34,291 nt of DNA from Verrucomicrobiales bacterium (GTDB lineage: Bacteria; Verrucomicrobiota; Verrucomicrobiia; Verrucomicrobiales; DEV007): contig JABSSQ010000507.1 of NCBI GenBank assembly GCA_013213905.1, forward strand, positions 1 through 34,291, in the 5' to 3' direction. The position numbers were made by a program, and so were the translations under genes. The notes beneath the pieces are model-generated. The model worked only from the letters and a program-made list of their open reading frames with translations, was not told the origin of the DNA and made no database searches. Positions 7,421 to 15,340 of the stretch are shown piece after piece (position 1 is the first letter of the stretch; every line of letters begins with the position of its first letter).

Positions 7421-8572
7421 ATGGGTCTACTGTCCTCACAGCTCCCTTTTTCACTCCTTTCCCGGTGGCGCATTCCATCGAGACACCTTCTCATGTTCGC
7501 GGCTATTCTGTGCCTGCAAAGCCTGACCTCATGTCTGCGGCAACAAAAAAGCACCTTTGATCCAAGAGGCTCGAAAAACCCGGCAGCCAACACTGGGCCG
7601 AGAGCGATCGATCCGGCGTTTGCAAAAGCGCAAGCCTCCCAACCGCCCCCGGAATTGCTCTCACCACCCACCACCGACTATGTGCTTGGCCCCAAAGATA
7701 AGATTGAAATCGAATTGTTCGATGAGCCAGGCTCGCGAACTGAAACCTTCGTAACGCCGGATGGCCGAGTCTATTTTGATCTCCTTGGAGGAGTCCTTGC
7801 GGAAGGAAAGTCAACCAGCGAACTGAAGACATCTCTCGAAAATGAGCTCTATCGCTACTACCAGAATCCACAGGTCGGGGTGACTCTTGTCGAAGCCGAA
7901 AGCCAGCAGTTCACCGTTCTAGGGCGTGTCAACGCTCCCGGAAATTACCCGATACGAGAGCCACTGAAAATCCTTGACGCCATCGCCGTGGCCGGAGGTC
8001 TATTCACCTCTCGATTCACCGGCACCACGGAAGAACTGGCAGATCTTCAACACAGCTTCATCGTTCGCGATGGTCAAATGTTACCCGTCGACTTCCAGGC
8101 CCTGATTCGAAACGGGGATCTTTCACAGAACATCTACTTAAAGCCAAATGACCTCCTCTACCTGCCCTCCGCATTGACCAACGAAGTCTATGTCCTCGGA
8201 GCTGTGACAGAGCCCCGTCCCGTTGGCTTCATGAACGAAATGACACTCACGGCTGCTCTGGGCCGGGGTCTTGGAATCCTCAGAACCGCCCATCTTGATC
8301 AGGTCGCTATCATTCGCGGCTCCCTTACCTCACCCCGCATCGCCATCGTCGACGCTGCCGCCATACTTCGAGGTGAAGCAACTAACATTCGCCTCGAACC
8401 CGGAGACATTGTTTACCTGCCTGGAGAAAAAGTCATTTCCGCTGATCAAATTGGACGCAACGCTGTGGACACCTTCGTCCAGGTGGTCGCCGCCAACGAA
8501 GGTGCCAATGCAGGCGTTGGAGCCGACAATGCTTCGCGCGTTGGAGTCACCGTTCCTCTCGGAGTCCAGTAA
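7421..8572 (+). CDS. polysaccharide export (OPX/Wza-like) outer-membrane lipoprotein
   Basis: A 383-residue OPX protein with an N-terminal lipoprotein signal: basic segment (RWRIPSRH), hydrophobic core and lipobox LTSC with Cys at residue 38 when counted from ATG 7421. Starting at the ATG at 7493 would leave the signal without positive charge, so 7421 is preferred. The polysaccharide-export domain begins YVLGPKDKIEIELFDEPGSR and is followed by SLBB-like repeats (QFTVLGRVNAPGNYPI, VYVLGAVTEPRPVGF) and LEPGDIVYLPG. It should be lipid-anchored in the outer membrane and form the export channel or periplasmic adaptor for the polysaccharide. It is clearly paralogous to the C-terminal domain of the 3636 fusion: both share (V)ELADL-x-x-SF, L-x-VDF-x-AL and DLSQN/DMSQN blocks in the same order. 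The next gene begins 2 nt after its stop. Confidence 0.92.
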   Translation: MGLLSSQLPFSLLSRWRIPSRHLLMFAAILCLQSLTSCLRQQKSTFDPRGSKNPAANTGPRAIDPAFAKAQASQPPPELLSPPTTDYVLGPKDKIEIELFDEPGSRTETFVTPDGRVYFDLLGGVLAEGKSTSELKTSLENELYRYYQNPQVGVTLVEAESQQFTVLGRVNAPGNYPIREPLKILDAIAVAGGLFTSRFTGTTEELADLQHSFIVRDGQMLPVDFQALIRNGDLSQNIYLKPNDLLYLPSALTNEVYVLGAVTEPRPVGFMNEMTLTAALGRGLGILRTAHLDQVAIIRGSLTSPRIAIVDAAAILRGEATNIRLEPGDIVYLPGEKVISADQIGRNAVDTFVQVVAANEGANAGVGADNASRVGVTVPLGVQ

Positions 8573-8574
8573 AG

Positions 8575-9921
8575 ATGTGCCAGAAATCCACTCAATCGCT
8601 CCGCCCACTCCTGATTGTCGAGGGCGCGAATCCCAACCTGACCAGCGCTTCGCTCGTGGGGTGGTCCTGCGCTCGATCCATCGCAGCGAAAACCTCTGCT
8701 CACCTGGTGACCCACTGGCGAAATCGGGACGCTTTCATCGAAAGTGGTCTGGTTGAAGGTGAAGATTTTACGGCCATCGATACCAGAAGAATTCAGGATC
8801 TCTCCTGGAGGGTCACAAAAACCTTGAGCCGTGGAGATGCTTTTAGTTGGGGGCTCTACGCTGCCCTTTCCAATCTCGTCTATCCTTTTTTTGAACGCGC
8901 CGTCTGGCACACCTTCAAAAGTCGACTGAATTCGGGTGAATTTGATGTCGTTCATCGGATCCTCCCTCTCTCACCAACGACTCCGAGCTGGCTGGCGCCC
9001 AGGCTGAAGCATGCCGGCGTTCCCTTTATCCTCGGGCCACTGAACGGAGGCGTCCCCTGGCCAAACGGGTTCCACCACTTGCGAAAGGCTGAAAAAGACT
9101 TTGGAGGTATACTGCGCCCCCTGCACCGCCTTCAACCGGGTCACCGCTCGACTTACGCCCACGCCAGCGCGATCCTCGCTGGATCCCGCTCAGCGTTCAA
9201 ATCCATCCCGAAACGTTGCCACGACAAGTGCATCTTCCTGCCGGAGAATGCCATCGAACCGTTGCGCTTCCCTCTCACGGTCAGATCCCAAAGAGCCGCC
9301 GGACCACTGAGAGTGGTTTTTATCGGGCGGCTGGTCGCTCTCAAAGGAGTCGATATGTTGATTGAGGCCGCTATCCCCATGATCCTAAGCGGTGCTCTCA
9401 AGCTCGAGGTCATGGGCGATGGCCCTGAACGCAAGTCACTTGCGGAGAAACTTGAGAGCCACGGGATCCCCGCCAATTCGGTTCTGATCGGTTGGATTGA
9501 ACACAAGGATCTCTCCCGGCAATTGAAGAGTGCTGACCTGTTGGCCTTTCCCAGCATCAGGGAATTCGGAGGTGGAGCTGTTCTCGAGGCTATGGCCCTC
9601 GGCGTCACCCCTGTTGTCCTGAACCATGGTGGTCCTGCCGAACTGGTGCCTCCCGGTTGCGGACATGTTCTCCCCCTCGCGAGCAGCTCCCAGATAGTTT
9701 CATCGATGAGACAGCTCTTTGAATACTACGTGGACCGTCCCGGAGAACTCAATATCATGGGGACTGCCGCTCAGGCCCATGTGCGTCGATACTTCACTTG
9801 GGAAGCAAGATCCGAACAGATCGTCGAGAGCTATCGCTGGGTCCTCAATCAGCAAGACGAGAAGCCAAACTGGGGTAGACCACTTGGATGGCCGGCTCCC
9901 TCTCAGTCCTGCGTTGCTTAG
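8575..9921 (+). CDS. GT4-family glycosyltransferase
   Basis: A 448-residue GT-B enzyme of family GT4, predicted to be cytoplasmic. The acceptor domain carries HRILPLSPTTPSWLA and the GPLNGGVPWP stretch seen in several EPS glycosyltransferases. The donor domain begins LRVVFIGRLVALKGVDMLIEA and has the E-x7-E block EFGGGAVLEAMALGVTPVVL near residues 330-349. It starts 2 nt after the OPX stop, indicating co-transcription and probably translational coupling. It converges on the minus-strand polymerase gene, leaving only 44 nt. Sugar specificity cannot be inferred. Confidence 0.9.
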   Translation: MCQKSTQSLRPLLIVEGANPNLTSASLVGWSCARSIAAKTSAHLVTHWRNRDAFIESGLVEGEDFTAIDTRRIQDLSWRVTKTLSRGDAFSWGLYAALSNLVYPFFERAVWHTFKSRLNSGEFDVVHRILPLSPTTPSWLAPRLKHAGVPFILGPLNGGVPWPNGFHHLRKAEKDFGGILRPLHRLQPGHRSTYAHASAILAGSRSAFKSIPKRCHDKCIFLPENAIEPLRFPLTVRSQRAAGPLRVVFIGRLVALKGVDMLIEAAIPMILSGALKLEVMGDGPERKSLAEKLESHGIPANSVLIGWIEHKDLSRQLKSADLLAFPSIREFGGGAVLEAMALGVTPVVLNHGGPAELVPPGCGHVLPLASSSQIVSSMRQLFEYYVDRPGELNIMGTAAQAHVRRYFTWEARSEQIVESYRWVLNQQDEKPNWGRPLGWPAPSQSCVA

Positions 9922-9965
9922 GCAGCGCCTCGAAACGTCGTTTCTCCGTTTCACCAATCGCTCAG

Positions 9966-11363
9966 TTAGTTCAAGCGGACCTTAGGAGCGCTGGCATAGC
10001 TCAACAGGCCTGACCCCATCCCCACGAGAATCATCCATTGGGATAAATTTTTTGTCTGCGTGAGGATTCGTTCTACCAATCCGTGAGCGTAACATATCGA
10101 GAGCGCTACCAGAAGCGCAACCGCTAGGGCACCGCCGATTGAACCCCGCAACCTCAACGCGGCACAGAGGGGCCACATTAGCGAAGCTCCCAGAAAAAGA
10201 ATAAATCCGGAAAAGCCCAACCAGCCCGTCTCCGCCAACCAGAGCCAGTAAAGGCTTTCCGTCAACGGATTCGCCAAATAGTTCTCCTCATAGACGGTAA
10301 AGCCACGGTCTTCATCCCAGTTCTCCAGAACTTCACTGTATTTCACTCCACGAGGCCGGCTGTTCATGATGCCGAAATTATTCCAGCCCACCCCATTGAA
10401 TGGTTCATCTCTCAACATTGCGGCGCTCTGTCGATTCAGGATATCCCTGAGGTCTTCGTCGACCTCCTCCTCACTCTGCGACACTTGGGCCATTCTCGCT
10501 TTGAAGGAATCCAAAGCAAAAAGGCTCACCACTCCAATACCCAGAACCCCAGCAACGAGGGCGCCTGCAATCCGCCGGTTAAACCCCCGGAAAAGTGCCA
10601 GAGCAAACAAGCTTATAGATCCCACTGCCAAAGCCGCGAGCGACGCGCGTGAAACTGAAACCAAAATCGCCAGAGTCGCACCGAGATACCCACTCAGACA
10701 AAGCCAGAAAACAAGTCCCTTTACCCGAGAGTGGAGCAGAAAACCCAACAGGGAAATCGCTCCAAGGTAACACCACATCGCCATTGGATTTTGATGTTCG
10801 AACCAACCCTTCACCTGGTAGTCGCCATCGAAGACCCTCAGCTTCAAGGCCAGCAAGCCATGATGAAGCAACGCCACCCCGATAGCTCCGACTGCCCACG
10901 AAATATCGTTGTCGTCTCGGATATAGAGAGCCGCAGCAGCGAAAATCAAACCGGCTTTAAAGAACCGAAAAGCAGCCATCCAGGCGTAAGAAGGCTCCGC
11001 ACTGCCCAGCACGGAAAACATCGCGAGGGAACACCAGAAGAAATAGAGTTTCAGCCCCGGAACCGACGGCCTGCCCACCAGTCCGCCGTTGAGACTAGGC
11101 CGGGATGCTCGCAGCACTGCAACGATCAGAGCGAGAGCGAGCACCTCAATTAAAGAGATCTCAAAGCCTTTGGTATGCCCCCGATAAGTCTCGACACTTC
11201 CAATCATGAAGGTGAAGTGTCCGGGCCTCCACCCAGTCATTAAAATCATCAGCCCGAAGACGATCCGCTGAGCCGTTCGCCTGCCCGTAAGGCATACCCC
11301 GAGCAAAGGGGCAAACCCGCCATAGAGCAGAAAGGCGATCAGTAGTTTTAAGACGTCCTTCAT
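9966..11363 (-). CDS. O-antigen ligase / Wzy-polymerase-like membrane protein
   Basis: A 465-residue, very hydrophobic protein with about eleven predicted membrane segments. It has the Wzy_C/O-antigen-ligase hallmarks: a SVSRASLAALAVG segment near 236-248, a large polar loop (about 285-380) with RDEPFNGVGWNNFG, and terminal membrane helices following TESLYWLWLAETGWLG. It would polymerise or ligate the polysaccharide at the periplasmic face. The open frame extends to 11489, but the first 42 residues are unconserved and would overlap the next gene's start. ATG 11363 (MKDVLKLLIAFLLYG) places the first helix normally, so I use it. It is the only minus-strand gene in the EPS locus, convergent with 8575 and divergent from 11468. 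Polymerase versus ligase cannot be separated by sequence alone. Confidence 0.85.
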   Translation of the reverse strand: MKDVLKLLIAFLLYGGFAPLLGVCLTGRRTAQRIVFGLMILMTGWRPGHFTFMIGSVETYRGHTKGFEISLIEVLALALIVAVLRASRPSLNGGLVGRPSVPGLKLYFFWCSLAMFSVLGSAEPSYAWMAAFRFFKAGLIFAAAALYIRDDNDISWAVGAIGVALLHHGLLALKLRVFDGDYQVKGWFEHQNPMAMWCYLGAISLLGFLLHSRVKGLVFWLCLSGYLGATLAILVSVSRASLAALAVGSISLFALALFRGFNRRIAGALVAGVLGIGVVSLFALDSFKARMAQVSQSEEEVDEDLRDILNRQSAAMLRDEPFNGVGWNNFGIMNSRPRGVKYSEVLENWDEDRGFTVYEENYLANPLTESLYWLWLAETGWLGFSGFILFLGASLMWPLCAALRLRGSIGGALAVALLVALSICYAHGLVERILTQTKNLSQWMILVGMGSGLLSYASAPKVRLN

Positions 11364-11403
11364 GGTCGTCCCAAACCTTCGGTGCCCTGAGATCATCCAC
11401 CCT

Positions 11404-11424
11404 CCCCCCATCTGCGGGGGTTGG
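11404..11424. promoter_or_regulatory. C6-N6-G5 palindrome in divergent spacer
   Basis: CCCCCCATCTGCGGGGG (11404-11420) followed by TTGGGG lies in the 104-bp spacer between the divergent polymerase (start 11363) and GT2 (start 11468) genes, about 45 nt from each start. It resembles the elements at 3574 and 7371 but has a 6-base centre. It could be an operator or a leader hairpin; the function is inferred. Confidence 0.4.
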
Positions 11425-11467
11425 GGAAATTTCAAACAAGACTCAAACTGCCACTCGAAACGATTCG

Positions 11468-12304
11468 ATGAAGTTGGAACGACAGCCATGTAGAATCGGA
11501 GTTTTAATCCGCTTCTCCAATTCGGAGACGACCCTCCCTGATGTCATATCAGCCCTGACCCAGCAGACATATCAAGCGGAGGAAATCCTCGGAATCACCA
11601 ATGGATCCTCCGATGACTCTCGCCAGATCCTAACCGAATCAGGTGCTCGGGTAGTCGACTGGAAAGCTCCCTACCATCATTCCAAAGTACTCAACTCCGG
11701 ATTGTCTGAACTACAAACTGATCTCGTATTCGTCCTTAGCTCTCACACAGTCCTAAAAGACAGAGATACTCTCAAATCTCTCGCGAAAACATTCGACGAT
11801 TCGCGAGTAGCCTGCGCCAGTCTTCGTTGGGATACCGATCCCTACTACAGTGACGAAATCGACTGGGATGAAATGGAGGAGAAAGGACTTCGCTTTGGTT
11901 CCATCTACAGCAACAGCATGGGCATGATACGACGTTCATTCTGGTGTGAGACGCCGTTCGATGAATCTGTTCATACAGCAGAGGACTACGCCTGGGCTCT
12001 CGAACAGCTCCGACGAGGCAACCTCTGCCGCCGCCTGGATTTACCGTTTTCATACCAGCGAACCGGATCAGGAAGGGACCGGGCATTCGCCGAGGTCGTG
12101 TTTCGGTTATCATCGCGCTACCAACTACCCGTCGCTTGGCTCGGTCCGGCAAACTCACTCAAACTTCTCCTCATCCAATCGACCCGCCAAGACGATGACC
12201 ACGCGGCTGTGCGCGATCGACTCCTCAGTTGGTTAGACCATCGCCTCCGCGAATTTTTCGGCCCCTCAAGCAGTCTCCCTAACCAAAAATCACAAGTAAC
12301 CTGA
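11468..12304 (+). CDS. GT2-family glycosyltransferase
   Basis: A 278-residue GT-A fold glycosyltransferase. It shows the nucleotide-binding start IGVLIRFSNSETTLPDVISAL, the TNGSSDDS motif (first conserved Asp pair) near residue 45, and TAEDYAWALEQLRRG near 175, where the ED pair supplies the catalytic base in this family. In place of the usual DxD metal motif the sequence reads LSSHTVLKDRD, as in some rhamnosyltransferase-like GT2 members. It is divergent from the polymerase gene and only 13 nt before the DUF4114 gene. No clear Shine-Dalgarno precedes the ATG. Probably one of the EPS-assembling transferases. Confidence 0.88.
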   Translation: MKLERQPCRIGVLIRFSNSETTLPDVISALTQQTYQAEEILGITNGSSDDSRQILTESGARVVDWKAPYHHSKVLNSGLSELQTDLVFVLSSHTVLKDRDTLKSLAKTFDDSRVACASLRWDTDPYYSDEIDWDEMEEKGLRFGSIYSNSMGMIRRSFWCETPFDESVHTAEDYAWALEQLRRGNLCRRLDLPFSYQRTGSGRDRAFAEVVFRLSSRYQLPVAWLGPANSLKLLLIQSTRQDDDHAAVRDRLLSWLDHRLREFFGPSSSLPNQKSQVT

Positions 12305-12317
12305 AAATAAAACAGCG

Positions 12318-13112
12318 ATGAAAACCCTATGTCGAAAATATAAAATTTCCAAATCTTCTGTGCTCCTGCTTCAAGCCGGGATCCTTGCGCTGCCGCTTCT
12401 GGCGGCAGCGCAAAGTGATCTCCCTGAGGGGCTTTACAACGTCGAATTCTCTCAACAGGAACTGAACCGGATTCAGGAACTTTTCCCGGAAAGAGGTGGG
12501 ATCAATCCCAGCTATATTCATTCCCAGACAGATCCTAACTTGATTCTACTCGACGACGCCGAAATCTCGGTCACTTTTATCGACGAAGGTGCCGGATACC
12601 GGAACTCTTTCGGTTACTTCCTCTACGACTCCGAGGGAACTGTCCTCTACGAAGAAACCCTCTTCAACAATGCTTCAAAGATCGGCTCCGGCGGGTCGCT
12701 GAGGGCGGGCGACACACTCGACATCGGGACTTTCGAAGCGGGATCGCAAATTGGTTTTTGGCTCCAAGCCGGAGGTTATGACAACCCTAACGGGTATACC
12801 TACTACACAATCGACTCGCTCAACCCGGATGGCCTGCGCCATATGGCGATCGCTTCCGATGAGACGAACGAACGCCTCGTCATCGGGATTGAAGATCTTT
12901 ACGGACTAGGAGACGAGGACTACAACGATATCATCTTTACATTTTCGGCAACTCCATTTTCGGCGATCGACCGCAGCAACATCCCGACTGGGACGCCCAC
13001 TCCCAGCGCGGCGGCAGTTTCTCTGATTGGCCTCGCAGTTCTCTACCTGAAGCGCCGGCGCCGCAAATCGACACTCTGCGTCGCCGGCACACCAGGTAAT
13101 CTCACTGACTGA
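12318..13112 (+). CDS. DUF4114 surface protein with PEP-CTERM-like sorting tail
   Basis: A 264-residue exported protein. Residues 1-31 form a signal peptide (basic start, then VLLLQAGILALPLLAAAQ). A DUF4114 domain occupies about 85-215 and includes the acidic, probably Ca-binding signature IEDLYGLGDEDYNDIIF near 190. The C-terminus has the tripartite layout of exosortase substrates: a short motif (TPTPSA, a variant of VPEP), a hydrophobic helix (AVSLIGLAVLYL) and RRRRK, followed unusually by about a dozen more residues. The exosortase about 3.3 kb downstream is the likely processing enzyme, which would cleave near the PTPS motif after export. It could be an EPS-associated matrix or surface protein. 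It starts 13 nt after the GT2 stop and ends 6 nt before the TPR gene. Confidence 0.85.
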   Translation: MKTLCRKYKISKSSVLLLQAGILALPLLAAAQSDLPEGLYNVEFSQQELNRIQELFPERGGINPSYIHSQTDPNLILLDDAEISVTFIDEGAGYRNSFGYFLYDSEGTVLYEETLFNNASKIGSGGSLRAGDTLDIGTFEAGSQIGFWLQAGGYDNPNGYTYYTIDSLNPDGLRHMAIASDETNERLVIGIEDLYGLGDEDYNDIIFTFSATPFSAIDRSNIPTGTPTPSAAAVSLIGLAVLYLKRRRRKSTLCVAGTPGNLTD

Positions 13113-13118
13113 AGGCCC

Positions 13119-15335
13119 ATGTCCGCGAAACGCCTTGTTTTCATTCTGCTGATTGTGCTCACTGCAGGCACGACAGGCGTCCTCATTTACCTGATGGGAG
13201 CAGAACGCTCATTGCCCTCCCTCCTGGCCGAGGCAGAATCTCTCGAAAAGGGAGGTGATGTTAGAGGCGCTGTTTATCTTCTTCAGGAGATTTTAACCGA
13301 GGACCCGCATCACTGCGAGGCGCTGAGGCGACTGGCAACTTTAGCAAGAGACCAGGGTCAGTTCCGGGCTGCGGCCGGCTACTGGCGAATCCTGAGAGGG
13401 CTCGAGCCTCTCAACTCCTCTGTTCGCGAAAAGGAATTTGTGAATCGCCTTGCCTACGGCGATTTCCGCACCGTGATTGAGTCACTCGAAGGCCAAGGTC
13501 AGAATGTTCAGACCAGAAACGAGAACCTCCTCCTCGCACGGGCTTTTCTCCAGTCCGGTCGTAGCGACGACGCCCAAGCATTGTTGACTCAGGCCCTGGC
13601 AGACAACCCGTCGGACGAGACGGCCAGGCTTCTTTCGGCAGATATTCAATTCGCCAATGGGGAGACTGAACTGGCAGAGAGACTTTACCGTGACCTCATT
13701 TCGACACCGACTGTCGCTGCGGCTGCCAATATCGGAGTCGGTAACTGCCTTCTGGCTGCTCGACCTCATCTCGCCAAGAGACCTTTCGAACTCGCTGAAA
13801 ACCGTTTCAAACTTGCTGTCGAACTCGAGAAGGGCTCATTCCAGGCGGCCAGAATTCTCGCAAATCACTACCGGAATCTCGGCGAAACTGAAAAGGCAAC
13901 CCGCATCTGGTCCAGCCTCCGAAAACGATACCCATGGGCACCCGAAGTAATCATTCCGCTGGCGGAGTGCCTCACCGCCGAGGGAAGCATCTCAGAAGTC
14001 ACGACCCTCATCGAAGAACTTCCCGGAGGAGTCGGAGGCGTCAGTCTTCGTCACTACCTCGAAGCTATCCTGGCCCACTCTCGGGAAGAATACGACACAA
14101 CCCTTCAGTTTCTTGGTTGGAGCCGCGAATTTGCCGGATCGAGGCCCCTCTTCCAGTGGCTGGAACTGGAATCCAGCATCCGATCAGGTGACCTGGCGAG
14201 GGCACGACAAGCCTTTCGAAAACTGGATGAGACTCGCTCCCTCTCCTGGAGCGGCGATCGCGTTGTTTCGTTTCTCGAAGAATCATCCTACGAAGCATGG
14301 GAGGGCAACGAAATCGCACTGGCAAAGTCCCTCAGCAAATGGTTGCTGGAGTTGCAACCAGCCAATCAAGTGGCTCGGGTGAATTTGATGCGACTCACAC
14401 TCTCCGACGGGCGCTGGAATGAGGCAAGATCGCAAGCTAATGATATTCTGGCAGTCTATCCAAACAGCGAAGCTGCTTTAGAAGTCCGCGGCCGCGCCCT
14501 CCTCGCTCTGAGAGAACCAGAGGCAGCCGAGGAAGACTTCGCTCGACTCATCTCCATCAATCCGGGATCACCCTTGGGAGAATACTGGTTAGGAGTGGCT
14601 TTCTCGCGACGCGGCCATTTCAACCAATCCGCAATCCACCTGGAGAACGCACATAGAAGATACCCCGAGAGCCTCAAGATCTCCGCCGCATTATATGCTG
14701 TCTACCTCGAAACCGATAACGCCACCAAAGCACTGTCTCTGGCTGAACAGCTCACTTCGCAGTCATCGGGCCTTAATCAGTCGGTTGGTCACTCATTCCG
14801 GGCCGGGATTCATCGAATCAATGCTGAACCTGCTTTGGCGATCAAAGAGTATCAGCTGGCAATTAATGCCGCGCCCAACCGAATTCCCTACTACCTCGCA
14901 AAGGCCGACATCGAAATGGAGTCAGGCAAGTACAGAGAGGCCAGAGTTACCCTCGGAAGCGCTCTTCGCATCGACTCTGACCACCTCTACACCCGCTTTA
15001 AAATTGCTCTTTGCGAACATCGATCTGGCGCCCGTGAAACCGCTATCCAACTCTACCGGAACCTGCTGCAGGACTATCCGGACTGGTCTCTCGTCCTTGT
15101 GAATTTGTCCGGGCTGCTCTGCGAAGACCCTCTCGAAAAGACGGAAGCGGTCTCACTCGCCCAGCGCGCTGTCGACCTCACCCCAAACTGGGCAGAGGCG
15201 CATTATCACCTCGCGGAAAGCCTCCGGGCTAACAGTCGCGATGAGGAAGCTCGCTCGGCATACGAAAAAGCACTTTCCCTCGACAAAGACCTCGCTTCGG
15301 CAAGCAGCGCACCCATTGAAGGTGAATCACTCTAA
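13119..15335 (+). CDS. membrane-anchored TPR protein of exosortase/EPS locus (PrsT-like)
   Basis: A 738-residue protein made almost wholly of tetratricopeptide repeats, after an N-terminal signal anchor (KRLVFILLIVLTAGTTGVLIYLM). Many ~34-residue units are visible, for example AEAESLEKGGDVRGAVYLLQ, GSPLGEYWLGVAFSRRGHFN and WAEAHYHLAESLRANSRDEE. It resembles the PEP-CTERM-system TPR family (TIGR02917, PrsT), but no lipobox Cys follows the hydrophobic segment, so it is probably tethered by the helix rather than by lipid. TPR proteins in EPS systems act as periplasmic scaffolds linking polymerase, co-polymerase and export channel, which fits this setting. A GAAGG sequence precedes the ATG at good spacing, and the next gene begins 5 nt after the stop. 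Confidence 0.88.
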   Translation: MSAKRLVFILLIVLTAGTTGVLIYLMGAERSLPSLLAEAESLEKGGDVRGAVYLLQEILTEDPHHCEALRRLATLARDQGQFRAAAGYWRILRGLEPLNSSVREKEFVNRLAYGDFRTVIESLEGQGQNVQTRNENLLLARAFLQSGRSDDAQALLTQALADNPSDETARLLSADIQFANGETELAERLYRDLISTPTVAAAANIGVGNCLLAARPHLAKRPFELAENRFKLAVELEKGSFQAARILANHYRNLGETEKATRIWSSLRKRYPWAPEVIIPLAECLTAEGSISEVTTLIEELPGGVGGVSLRHYLEAILAHSREEYDTTLQFLGWSREFAGSRPLFQWLELESSIRSGDLARARQAFRKLDETRSLSWSGDRVVSFLEESSYEAWEGNEIALAKSLSKWLLELQPANQVARVNLMRLTLSDGRWNEARSQANDILAVYPNSEAALEVRGRALLALREPEAAEEDFARLISINPGSPLGEYWLGVAFSRRGHFNQSAIHLENAHRRYPESLKISAALYAVYLETDNATKALSLAEQLTSQSSGLNQSVGHSFRAGIHRINAEPALAIKEYQLAINAAPNRIPYYLAKADIEMESGKYREARVTLGSALRIDSDHLYTRFKIALCEHRSGARETAIQLYRNLLQDYPDWSLVLVNLSGLLCEDPLEKTEAVSLAQRAVDLTPNWAEAHYHLAESLRANSRDEEARSAYEKALSLDKDLASASSAPIEGESL

Positions 15336-15340
15336 TCTCG

